Source of the DNA: Desulfobacterales bacterium
GTDB taxonomy: Bacteria; Desulfobacterota; DSM-4660; Desulfatiglandales; JALVZP01
Length of the DNA: 10,883 nucleotides
Assembly (NCBI GenBank): GCA_027037575.1
Contig: JALVZP010000117.1
Span: 1-10,883, forward strand
Direction of reading: 5' to 3'
The first letter of the stretch is position 1, and every line of letters starts with the position of its first letter. The notes beneath the pieces are model-generated. The model worked only from the letters and a program-made list of their open reading frames with translations. It was not told the DNA's origin and ran no database searches. The position numbers and the translations under genes are program-made. Shown here in pieces: positions 1-6,956 of the stretch.

Positions 1-969
1 TTTATACTAAGGAGCAAAATAATCCATTCCATAAGAGAGTTCTTTATAAATAGAGGGTTCTTAGAGGTTGAAACCCCAATGATGCAGCCCATACCAGGTG
101 GTGCTACTGCACGGCCATTTAAAACATATCATAATGCACTTGGAATGGATCTCTACCTTAGGATTGCACCTGAGCTCTATCTAAAAAGGCTTGTTGTTGG
201 AGGAATGGACAAGGTATTTGAGCTTAATAGAAACTTTAGGAATGAAGGAATATCTACGCAGCACAACCCTGAATTTACAATGCTCGAATTCTATATGGCA
301 TATGCAACATATGAGGATCTGATGAAACTCACAGAAGAGCTTTTTTCTTATCTCTTAGATAAACTATTCAAAAAGAAGGTAATAGAATATCAAGGAAACA
401 GGATAGATTTTACAACACCCTGGAGAAGGATAAGGTTCTTTGATGCATTAAGGGATATTGCAGGAGTAGATGAGGATGTAATAAAGGATGAAAAGAGGGC
501 AAAAGAATTCTCAAAGGAGCATGGAATAAATATACTTGAAAGAGATACCCATGGGAAGATACTTACAAAGATATTTGATCACTTTGTAGAGAGCAAGCTC
601 ATAAATCCCACTTTTGTCATTGCATATCCAATTGATGTCTCTCCACTTTCAAGGAGGAATGATAACGATCCCAATATAGCTGATAGATTTGAACTATTCA
701 TAGGTGGAATGGAGGTGGCTAATGGATTTAATGAGTTAAATGATCCCATAGATCAGAGAAAGAGATTTGAGATGCAAGTTGCATTGAGAGAGGCAGGAGA
801 TGAGGAGGCACAATTTATGGATGAGGACTATATTACTGCACTTGAATATGGCCTTCCCCCTACTGCTGGAGAGGGTATAGGGATAGACAGAGTAGTAATG
901 CTTCTTACAGATTCTCCTTCTATTAGGGATGTCATCCTATTTCCTCACATGAGACCAAGATCAGATTAG
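1..969 (+). CDS. lysS: Lysyl-tRNA synthetase, class II (5' end missing)
   Basis: Charges tRNA-Lys with lysine in the cytoplasm. The reading frame is open from base 1, so the gene enters from outside the window; 322 residues are visible of a family usually near 490-500, and the missing part would be the N-terminal OB-fold anticodon-binding domain. What remains is the class II catalytic domain. It shows the motif 1 region (REFFINRGFLEVETPMMQP), motif 2 (FELNRNFRNEG followed by HNPEFTMLEFY) and, at the end, motif 3 (GIGIDRVVMLL) plus the typical tail SIRDVILFPHMRP. The GGMEVANGFNELNDP segment is also characteristic of bacterial LysRS. An internal ATG at 79 is not the start, because conserved sequence continues upstream of it. 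The gene ends 12 bases before lolC, an arrangement known from several Gram-negative phyla. Identification is secure; only the start is unseen. Confidence 0.97.
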   Translation, partial: FILRSKIIHSIREFFINRGFLEVETPMMQPIPGGATARPFKTYHNALGMDLYLRIAPELYLKRLVVGGMDKVFELNRNFRNEGISTQHNPEFTMLEFYMAYATYEDLMKLTEELFSYLLDKLFKKKVIEYQGNRIDFTTPWRRIRFFDALRDIAGVDEDVIKDEKRAKEFSKEHGINILERDTHGKILTKIFDHFVESKLINPTFVIAYPIDVSPLSRRNDNDPNIADRFELFIGGMEVANGFNELNDPIDQRKRFEMQVALREAGDEEAQFMDEDYITALEYGLPPTAGEGIGIDRVVMLLTDSPSIRDVILFPHMRPRSD

Positions 970-981
970 GGCTTTTACGCT

Positions 982-2208
982 ATGCCATTTGAATTCTTTT
1001 TGGCCCTTAAATATCTAAGATCAAAGAGAGAAAATTCCTTTGTCTCCTTTATTGCCCTTATTTCAATTGCAGGTGTCATGGCTGGGGTTATGGCACTTAT
1101 TATTGTGCTTTCTGTAATGAATGGATTTAGAGAAGATCTTTTAAAAAAGATATTAGGTGTAAACTCCCATATCACCATACTTAGCTACAAAGGCCCAATT
1201 AGCAAATATAAACAGATTGGAGAAAAATTAAAAAAAGTAAAGGATGTAATTGCCTACACGCCATTTGTCTATTCCCAGGTGATGATAAAGGGATTTAATG
1301 GGTCTTCAGGTGTTTTGCTTACAGGAATAGACCCTTATACTGCCTCAAAGGTCATTGATATAAAAAGGATGGTAAGAAGTGGATCAGTGGATTTATTGAA
1401 AAAAAAGATCTCAGGTTTGCCTACTATAATAATTGGTTCAGAGCTTTCAAAGAGGATTGGTGCATTTCCTGGAGATATAGTTACTCTTATATCCCCCGAG
1501 GGAAGACTTACTCCAGTTGGAAGGATGCCAAATGTGAAGAAATTCTTTGTAATAGGCATATTTGAGTCAGGCATGTATGACTATGATTCTTCTATGGCAT
1601 ATGTGTTATTAAGGGAGGCACAGGAATTTTTGGGATTAGGAGATAAGGTTACAGGGATTGAAGTAAAGATAAAGGACCCGGATATATCTGATAGGGTTGC
1701 AAAAAAAATCCAGGCAATTTTAAGATATCCATTTGTAGTAAAGGATTGGAAGCAGATGAATAAAAGCCTTTTTTCTGCACTTAAATTAGAAAAGATGACC
1801 ATGTTTGTAATCCTCACATTAATTGTGTTGGTTGGCTCACTTAATATAGTAAGCACATTAGTTCTTATGGTAATGGAAAAGAAAAAGGATATTGCAATAT
1901 TAAAGACAATGGGTGCATCTTCTAAATCAATTATGAAGATATTTATGATTCAAGGCCTTATTATAGGATTTGTTGGGATGCTCTTTGGGCTTGGAACAGG
2001 ACTTGGAATATGTTTCTTACTCAAAAAATACCAATTTATTAGCCTTCCAGCAGATGTGTACTATATCTCTAAGCTTCCTGTCCAGGTTCAGGTAACAGAT
2101 GTAATTACTATATGTGTCTGTGCAGTAGTTATAGCCTTTTTGGCTACCATCTATCCTGCTAAGTATGCCTCCAAGCTCAGTCCTGTAGAGATACTCAGGT
2201 ATGAGTAA
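982..2208 (+). CDS. lolC: Lipoprotein-releasing ABC transporter permease, LolC/LolE family
   Basis: Inner-membrane permease subunit that, with LolD, extracts mature lipoproteins from the inner membrane for transfer to the outer membrane. The 408 residues have the family architecture: an N-terminal opening (MPFEFFLALKYLRSKR), TM1 at about 21-47, a large periplasmic domain at about 50-270, then TM2 (274-298), TM3 (321-347) and TM4 (371-393). The cytoplasmic coupling segment AILKTMGAS (305-313) and the C-terminal YPAKYASKLSPVEILRYE are hallmark FtsX/MacB-superfamily sequences. The ATG at 982 is chosen because the family's conserved N terminus begins exactly there; its ribosome binding site is weak. 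The stop overlaps the lolD start by 8 bases, which suggests translational coupling. Only one permease gene is present, so it may act as a homodimer (LolF-like) rather than a LolC/LolE heterodimer; that is inference. Confidence 0.93.
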   Translation: MPFEFFLALKYLRSKRENSFVSFIALISIAGVMAGVMALIIVLSVMNGFREDLLKKILGVNSHITILSYKGPISKYKQIGEKLKKVKDVIAYTPFVYSQVMIKGFNGSSGVLLTGIDPYTASKVIDIKRMVRSGSVDLLKKKISGLPTIIIGSELSKRIGAFPGDIVTLISPEGRLTPVGRMPNVKKFFVIGIFESGMYDYDSSMAYVLLREAQEFLGLGDKVTGIEVKIKDPDISDRVAKKIQAILRYPFVVKDWKQMNKSLFSALKLEKMTMFVILTLIVLVGSLNIVSTLVLMVMEKKKDIAILKTMGASSKSIMKIFMIQGLIIGFVGMLFGLGTGLGICFLLKKYQFISLPADVYYISKLPVQVQVTDVITICVCAVVIAFLATIYPAKYASKLSPVEILRYE

Positions 2209-2878
2209 GCTTTTAGAACTTAAAGGAGTGCACAAATATTTTGAGCATAAGGGATATACAGTAAAGGTATTAAATGGAATAGATCTAAGTGTCTGTGAGT
2301 CAAAAACTATTGCAATTACAGGGGCATCTGGCTCTGGAAAAACTACACTTTTAAATATAATGGGAGGTCTCGAGAGGCCAACAAAGGGAAGAGTTATCTT
2401 TTTGAATAGGGACTTATATCATATTGGGGAAAAGGAATTAAATCTTTTAAGAAATAAAAAGATAGGATTTATATTTCAGTTTCACTATCTTATGCCAGAG
2501 CTTACAGCAATAGAGAATGTGATGATGCCAGCTCTTATTTCAGGATACAACAGAAAGGAGGCATATAAAATAGCTTTTAACATGTTAAGCCAGCTTGGAT
2601 TAAAGGATAGGATTAAACATAAACCAGGAGAGCTTTCAGGAGGCGAGCAGCAAAGAGTTGCAATTGCAAGGTCCTGTGTTATGAATCCAAAACTGATATT
2701 GGCTGATGAGCCCACAGGAAATCTGGACAGAAAGATGAGTAAAAAAGTAATAGAACTATTATTGGAGTTGAATAAAGAGAAAGGTATTGCTATTGTTATG
2801 GCTACACATAATTTAGAAATTGCAAATATGATGGAAAAAAGTTTGGAACTAAAAGATGGTAAACTACTTGAAATATAG
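2201..2878 (+). CDS. lolD: Lipoprotein-releasing system ATP-binding protein LolD
   Basis: Cytoplasmic ATPase that powers the adjacent Lol permease. The 225-residue protein is a complete single ABC domain of normal family length. Visible motifs in order are Walker A GASGSGKTT (41-49), the Q-loop Gln93 within IFQFHYLMPELTAIENVMMP, the signature LSGGEQQR (145-152), Walker B LILADEPTGNLD (165-176) and the switch His203 (ATHN). The stretch HYLMPELTAIENV resembles the LolD/MacB/FtsE branch, and the neighbouring LolC-type permease favours LolD. The ATG lies inside the last codons of lolC, and the 3' end overlaps bamA by 23 bases. All catalytic residues appear intact. FtsE or MacB is the alternative within the same branch, but the partner gene lacks the features of FtsX or of full-length MacB. 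Confidence 0.93.
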   Translation: MSKLLELKGVHKYFEHKGYTVKVLNGIDLSVCESKTIAITGASGSGKTTLLNIMGGLERPTKGRVIFLNRDLYHIGEKELNLLRNKKIGFIFQFHYLMPELTAIENVMMPALISGYNRKEAYKIAFNMLSQLGLKDRIKHKPGELSGGEQQRVAIARSCVMNPKLILADEPTGNLDRKMSKKVIELLLELNKEKGIAIVMATHNLEIANMMEKSLELKDGKLLEI

Positions 2879-5135
2879 CCCTTATTTTGTCTTATATGTC
2901 CTTTTTTTTATACTCTTTCCTGCTGTTAGCTATGCCCAAAGTAATGTAGTAGAAAAAGTTTTAGTAAAAGGAAATAAAAGGATAGAAAAGGATGCTATCC
3001 TCGCAGTTATAAGAACAAGACCTGGAGTTACTCTTGACTACGAAAAATTGGACAAGGATCTTAGAGATATATACAGGATGGGATACTTTTCAGATGTAAA
3101 GGTAGAAGTAAAGGATGGAAAGAAAGGGAAGATAGTGATTTTTATAGTAAAAGAGAAGCCTATCATAGCAAAGATCGTATTTGAAGGTAATAAAAAGTTT
3201 AAAGAGAATAAGTTAAAGAAAGAGATAGGGATAAAGCTTTATTCCATGTTGGATTATAATGCTCTCAGGCAGAGTGTCAATAAGCTGAAGGAGTTTTATG
3301 CATCTCATGGGTATTATAGGGCAGAGATAAAATATGAAATTATTCCAATGCCAAATAATCAGGTGGAGGTGAAGTATAAGATAAAGGAAGGGAAAAAGAT
3401 TTATATAAAAAAGATCATAATTATTGGAAATAAAAAGATAAAGGATAAAGAGTTAAAGAAGGTTATGATAACAAAGGAAAAAGGGATCATTTCCTGGTTT
3501 AAAGGAACTGCATATTTAGATAGAAAAAGACTGGAGTATGATGTTCATAAAATCTCTGTATATTATCATAATCATGGTTTTATAGATGCAAAAGTGGCAG
3601 AACCGGAGGTTAGATATGATGAAAAACTTGGAGGTTTTGTTGTTACATTCAGGGTATATGAAGGTCCTCAGTATCATATGAATAGAATATCCGTTTCTGG
3701 AGATCTAATAAGGCCAGCAGATGAGATAATGAAGCTGATAGAGATAAAAAAAGGAGATATTTACAATAGAAAGCAGATAAAAAAGGATATAGAAGCTATA
3801 AAAAAGCTATATTCTAATGAAGGATATGCCTATGCAGAGATAATTCCTCTGAGCAGAAAGGACAGAAAAAGACATCTGGTAGATCTTATATTCGAGATAC
3901 ATAAAGGGCCAAAGGTTATTGTGGAAAGGATAAATATAGAAGGAAATCTCATTACAAGAGACAAGGTGATAAGGAGGGAATTAAAGCTTGTAGAGGGTGA
4001 TTATTTCAGTGGAAAAAAACTTCAGGATAGCATAGACAATCTGAACAGACTTGGTTTTTTTAAGGATGTGAAGATAGAAAAAAGAAGAGGAAGCGCACCT
4101 GATAAGATGATTCTGGATGTTAAGGTAAAAGAAGAGCCTACAGGAAGTCTTGCCTTTGGAGCAGGATTTAGTACACAGGAAAAACTTATGGGATCAATTT
4201 CATTGAGTAGAAACAATTTTAGAGGACTTGGGGAAAGGATTGCAGTTAATCTGAGATTTGGTGGTATATCAAGCCTTTTTGACATAGACTATTTTAAACC
4301 ATGGATGTATGATCGTCCTATTTCAGGAGATTTCAGGGTATTCAGGTGGAGAAGAGATTTTGATGACTTTTCCAGAAAGAGTGTAGGAGGATCAATCTCC
4401 TTAGGATTTCCATTAAAGAGGATAGATGAATTTACAAGGGCATGGATAGAATATGATTTTGATTCTTCAAAGATATATGATATAGATCCTTTTTCTGCCT
4501 GGGTAATAAGGGCAATGGAAGGATCCTTTACTACAAGCGGAATAATGCTTGGAATAAGCAGGCTGTCTGTAAATAGTGTAAGATATCCTACAAGGGGATC
4601 ATATAATAGATTCTCCTTTGGTTATGTAGGTGGGATACTTGGTGGAGATACTGCATACAACAAATATCTTGCTGAAAGCACATGGTATTTTAAATTCAGG
4701 TGGGATACAGTCCTTATGCTCAGGGGAAGATGGGGAAGGCTACAAAGAAGATCTGGGGGGATACTTCCTGTATATGAAAAATTTTTCATAGGTGGTATTG
4801 ACACAGTAAGAGGATTTAATTATGAAGAGATATCTCCAAGAGATCCTGTTACTTATGAAAAGATAGGTGGAAATAAGATGATGATCTACAATGTGGAATA
4901 CAGAGTTCCTTTTACAAAAGACAAATCTTTTATAGGCCTGGTATTCTTTGATACAGGAAATGTATGGAGTGCAGATGAAAACTATAGTTTTACCGATATG
5001 AGAAGGAGTATTGGTTTTGGAATAAGATGGTTTTCTCCAATGGGCCCTATTCGTATAGAATGGGGATATGCACTTAATAAAAAGCCTTATGAGACAGGTA
5101 GTAAGCTTCACTTCAGTATGGGTTCAAAATTTTAA
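2856..5135 (+). CDS. bamA: Outer-membrane protein assembly factor BamA (Omp85)
   Basis: Central component of the BAM complex, which folds and inserts beta-barrel proteins into the outer membrane. The 759 residues begin with a Sec signal peptide (hydrophobic core about 9-24, probable cleavage after SYA at 27). Five POTRA domains follow at about 30-102, 103-180, 181-272, 273-352 and 353-428; most start with a recurring pattern like VLVKGNKRI or INIEGNLI. The C-terminal barrel runs from about 430 to 759. It carries the conserved loop-6 motif VRGF (651-654) and ends in Phe759, as expected for a beta-signal. Lys-rich POTRA domains are notable but not abnormal. The start overlaps the lolD 3' end and is supported by the signal peptide directly after it. 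In many genomes bamA is followed by skp and lpxD; here it is followed by the peptide/radical SAM cassette instead. Confidence 0.97.
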   Translation: MVNYLKYSPYFVLYVLFFILFPAVSYAQSNVVEKVLVKGNKRIEKDAILAVIRTRPGVTLDYEKLDKDLRDIYRMGYFSDVKVEVKDGKKGKIVIFIVKEKPIIAKIVFEGNKKFKENKLKKEIGIKLYSMLDYNALRQSVNKLKEFYASHGYYRAEIKYEIIPMPNNQVEVKYKIKEGKKIYIKKIIIIGNKKIKDKELKKVMITKEKGIISWFKGTAYLDRKRLEYDVHKISVYYHNHGFIDAKVAEPEVRYDEKLGGFVVTFRVYEGPQYHMNRISVSGDLIRPADEIMKLIEIKKGDIYNRKQIKKDIEAIKKLYSNEGYAYAEIIPLSRKDRKRHLVDLIFEIHKGPKVIVERINIEGNLITRDKVIRRELKLVEGDYFSGKKLQDSIDNLNRLGFFKDVKIEKRRGSAPDKMILDVKVKEEPTGSLAFGAGFSTQEKLMGSISLSRNNFRGLGERIAVNLRFGGISSLFDIDYFKPWMYDRPISGDFRVFRWRRDFDDFSRKSVGGSISLGFPLKRIDEFTRAWIEYDFDSSKIYDIDPFSAWVIRAMEGSFTTSGIMLGISRLSVNSVRYPTRGSYNRFSFGYVGGILGGDTAYNKYLAESTWYFKFRWDTVLMLRGRWGRLQRRSGGILPVYEKFFIGGIDTVRGFNYEEISPRDPVTYEKIGGNKMMIYNVEYRVPFTKDKSFIGLVFFDTGNVWSADENYSFTDMRRSIGFGIRWFSPMGPIRIEWGYALNKKPYETGSKLHFSMGSKF

Positions 5136-5142
5136 AAGGAGG
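5136..5142 (+). promoter_or_regulatory. Strong ribosome binding site of the TIGR04076-like gene
   Basis: AAGGAGG lies immediately after the bamA stop codon and 8 bases before the ATG at 5151. This spacing decides the start of the small gene: the longer in-frame GTG at 5142 falls inside the Shine-Dalgarno sequence itself and cannot be served by it. No terminator or obvious promoter separates it from bamA. Confidence 0.8.
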
Positions 5143-5150
5143 TGCTAAAG

Positions 5151-5414
5151 ATGGCAGTGAGCTATCCAAAATTGGGTAATAAGGTTATTGCAAAGATTAT
5201 TGACATGAAAGGAAATTGTTCTATTGGCATGAAGGTAGGGGAGGAGTATGAGCTAAGCATTCACAAGTGTGGTGAATTTTGTGGTTATTTCTACCATAAC
5301 CTATTTGGCATAATAACAATACTACAATTTGGAGGATCCTTTCCTGTAATGGAATGGGAATGCCCAAATGGACAGAATAGGGTAAAAGTTCAGTTAAGGG
5401 TAGAAAAGCAATAA
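5151..5414 (+). CDS. Small Cys-containing protein, TIGR04076 family (function unknown)
   Basis: A predicted 87-residue soluble protein with no signal peptide or membrane segment. It resembles, from memory, the uncharacterised TIGR04076 family. Visible family-like features are a beta-rich start (GNKVIAKIIDMKGNCSIG), a GMKVGEEYEL segment, a CGEFCGYFYHNLF segment, an internal QFGGSFP and a C-terminal WECPNGQNRVKVQL. Four cysteines sit at positions 23, 40, 44 and 71; two are in a CxxxC arrangement and one is in the CPN/CPD motif, so metal or cluster binding is possible but unproven. The gene lies 15 bases after bamA and 13 bases after its stop comes the ribosome binding site region of the peptide gene, so it is probably part of the peptide/radical SAM unit. 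A role in handling the peptide or enzyme is inference from position only. Confidence 0.82.
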   Translation: MAVSYPKLGNKVIAKIIDMKGNCSIGMKVGEEYELSIHKCGEFCGYFYHNLFGIITILQFGGSFPVMEWECPNGQNRVKVQLRVEKQ

Positions 5415-5418
5415 ATAA

Positions 5419-5425
5419 AAGGAGG
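5419..5425 (+). promoter_or_regulatory. Strong ribosome binding site of the 30-codon peptide gene
   Basis: AAGGAGG ends 8 bases before the ATG at 5434, an ideal spacing. The upstream in-frame ATG at 5428 is only 2 bases from the GGAGG and is therefore an unlikely start. A consensus site in front of so short a frame is the main nucleotide-level evidence that the peptide is translated. Confidence 0.8.
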
Positions 5426-5433
5426 TTATGGAT

Positions 5434-5526
5434 ATGAAAACTCAGAAAATTATTTCTTTCCGCAGGCAATGTAAGGGAAAAGCGGGGACAGGGCTTTCTC
5501 ACTACATTATGCTTGTTAAGAAATAA
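5434..5526 (+). CDS. cbpA: Putative radical SAM-modified precursor peptide (CbpA-like)
   Basis: A 30-residue frame, too short for most gene callers. It begins MKTQKIISFRRQ, has a single cysteine at position 13, then a Gly/Lys stretch (CKGKAGTGLSHY, 13-24) and a hydrophobic-basic end (IMLVKK). It has no signal peptide and no double-Gly leader cleavage site. Support comes from its consensus ribosome binding site, from its position between a TIGR04076-like gene and a SPASM radical SAM gene on the same strand, and from its resemblance, recalled and not searched, to the predicted modified-peptide precursor CbpA. The likely substrate region is around Cys13, His23 and Tyr24, which are the obvious residues for a cross-link or other radical chemistry; this is inference. 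Starting at the ATG at 5428 would add only two residues. The translation is likely; the gene name is less certain. Confidence 0.72.
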   Translation: MKTQKIISFRRQCKGKAGTGLSHYIMLVKK

Positions 5527-5535
5527 GCTCTTCTG

Positions 5536-5563
5536 TCAGGGATCAGAGACCTCTGATCCCTGA
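5536..5563 (+). promoter_or_regulatory. Perfect 13-bp hairpin between peptide and maturase genes
   Basis: TCAGGGATCAGAG (5536-5548) is exactly the reverse complement of CTCTGATCCCTGA (5551-5563), separated by AC; in practice the innermost pair would open into a 4-base loop. It begins 10 bases after the peptide stop and ends 20 bases before the radical SAM start. No T-run follows on either strand, so it is not a classic intrinsic terminator. A stabilising or processing element that raises peptide mRNA over maturase mRNA, or a partial attenuator, fits the position. The right arm also contains CTGATCC twice in tandem (5553-5559, 5560-5566), giving an alternative pairing register. Confidence 0.75.
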
Positions 5564-5570
5564 TCCATAA

Positions 5571-5576
5571 AAGGAG
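5571..5576 (+). promoter_or_regulatory. Ribosome binding site of the radical SAM gene
   Basis: AAGGAG, 6 bases before the ATG at 5583 and just 3' of the hairpin and its tandem CTGATCC repeat. It fixes the start of the radical SAM gene. The hairpin itself leaves this site unpaired. Confidence 0.75.
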
Positions 5577-5582
5577 TAAATC

Positions 5583-6956
5583 ATGAAACCAAAGTATGCC
5601 AATACGGGATATGGGCCTAATTTTTTTGTCTTAGATATTGGTCTTTCTGATAAGGTGGTTGTTATTGAACCAGATACTGCTTTTTGGGTAGTTGTGGAAA
5701 AGAATAATATAGAAAAGGCACTTTCTGGAGAAGCGGTACTGGAGTTTGAAAAAAGAAAGGAAGAGTTTAAGAAAGAGATGGATTACCTAAGATTTGGACT
5801 TGTTCCTTCAGCAGTATACTTTAATCCTACTGAAAGATGTAACTTTAATTGCACATACTGCTATTTACCTGAGGACATGAGAAGAGAAGGAAAGATCATG
5901 ACAAAGGAGGAGGTATCTACTTCTCTCCTTCATTTAAAAGAGTTTTTTTATAAAGATATAGGTATCAAAGGAACAAAACCTCAAATCATATTTCATGGAA
6001 GTGAACCACTTCTTGCAAAGGATGCTATATTTTTAGCCATTGAAGAATATGAAAATGATTTTCTGTTTGGAATCCAGACAAATGGGACGCTCTTAGAGGA
6101 TGAGGACATAGATTTTATTAAGAAACACAATGTTGGAATTGGTGTATCACTTGATGCACCGCGAAAAGAGATCGCAGATAAGATAAGGAAAAACTGGGCT
6201 GGAAAAGGGGCATTTTCAAAGATAGTTGATGTAATAGATAAACTATGCTCTTATCCGGGATTTAATGTCATATCAACTGTAACAAAGATAAATGTGACAT
6301 ATCTTCCTGAAATGATAGATTTTTGTGATGAGCACAACATCCATATGATTATGCTCAATCCTGTAAGATGCACTCAAAAGGGAGGTCAGGAGCTTAAGCC
6401 AGAAGATGAAGAGCTCACTTACTATTTCTTAAAAGCACTTGATAGGATATATGAAATACATGAAAGAAAGGGGAAAAAGATTATTGTTACAAACTTTACA
6501 AACATAATGGCAGCCATCTGTGGGCCTACTACAAGAAGACTTATGTGTGACATATCCCCATGTGGCGGTGGAAGATGTTTTTTTGCCATGTCTGCTCATG
6601 GAAATATATTTCCATGCAGTGAATTTATAGGATTTCCTGAGTTTTCAGGAGGAAATATATTCAAGGACAAGCTATCTGATGCACTAAATAGCATTCCTTT
6701 TAGAAAGGTAACAGGAAGGAAGGTAGAGGATATAGATCCTTGTAGGAGATGTGCTATAAGGCATTTCTGTGGCGCTCCCTGTCCTGCCGAGGTATATTCC
6801 TTTTATGAAAAGCTAAATTCTCCAAGCCCATACTGCTCCTTCTATGAAGAGCTCATAAGATATGCATTCAGGCTTATTGCTACTGGAAGACATGAACTTT
6901 ATCTCTGGGATGATTGGGAAGATGAGACAGTTGAAACATTCAGACTGGCTTCATAA
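5583..6956 (+). CDS. cbpB: Radical SAM/SPASM peptide-modifying enzyme (CbpB-like)
   Basis: A 457-residue radical SAM enzyme with a C-terminal SPASM domain, the type that modifies ribosomally made peptides. The SAM-binding cluster motif is C86xxxC90xxC93 (ERCNFNCTYCY). FHGSEPLL (137-144), IQTNGTLL (164-171) and GVSLDAP (187-193) follow the usual radical SAM strand order. The SPASM cysteines fit the seven-Cys consensus: C327-x12-G-x4-C345, then C387-x2-C390-x5-C396-x3-C400, then C418, enough for two auxiliary iron-sulfur clusters. About 80 residues precede the radical SAM core and could bind the leader peptide, but no clear PqqD-like domain is visible. The gene lies downstream of the 30-codon peptide gene and its end overlaps cobT. 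Radical SAM/SPASM assignment is firm; the CbpB family name comes from memory and context. An anaerobic sulfatase-maturase is less likely, as no sulfatase is nearby and the peptide gene is adjacent. Confidence 0.88.
   Translation: MKPKYANTGYGPNFFVLDIGLSDKVVVIEPDTAFWVVVEKNNIEKALSGEAVLEFEKRKEEFKKEMDYLRFGLVPSAVYFNPTERCNFNCTYCYLPEDMRREGKIMTKEEVSTSLLHLKEFFYKDIGIKGTKPQIIFHGSEPLLAKDAIFLAIEEYENDFLFGIQTNGTLLEDEDIDFIKKHNVGIGVSLDAPRKEIADKIRKNWAGKGAFSKIVDVIDKLCSYPGFNVISTVTKINVTYLPEMIDFCDEHNIHMIMLNPVRCTQKGGQELKPEDEELTYYFLKALDRIYEIHERKGKKIIVTNFTNIMAAICGPTTRRLMCDISPCGGGRCFFAMSAHGNIFPCSEFIGFPEFSGGNIFKDKLSDALNSIPFRKVTGRKVEDIDPCRRCAIRHFCGAPCPAEVYSFYEKLNSPSPYCSFYEELIRYAFRLIATGRHELYLWDDWEDETVETFRLAS

Noticed and set aside
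4740..5111. Antisense open frame of 123 codons opposite the BamA barrel
   Set aside because: It covers conserved barrel sequence including the loop-6 motif; no independent evidence of coding.
5142..5150. GTG start that would lengthen the TIGR04076-like protein to 90 residues
   Set aside because: The GTG overlaps the Shine-Dalgarno sequence that serves the ATG at 5151, and family members begin near that ATG.
5428..5433. Earlier ATG for the peptide gene (32 residues)
   Set aside because: It is only 2 bases from the GGAGG core; the ATG at 5434 has normal spacing.
5536..5568. Intrinsic terminator
   Set aside because: The hairpin is strong but no T-run follows on either strand, and same-strand genes continue directly.
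5415..5582. Cobalamin riboswitch ahead of the peptide/B12 unit
   Set aside because: The gap is too short for one and contains no B12-box-like sequence; it holds only the peptide gene, the hairpin and ribosome binding sites.
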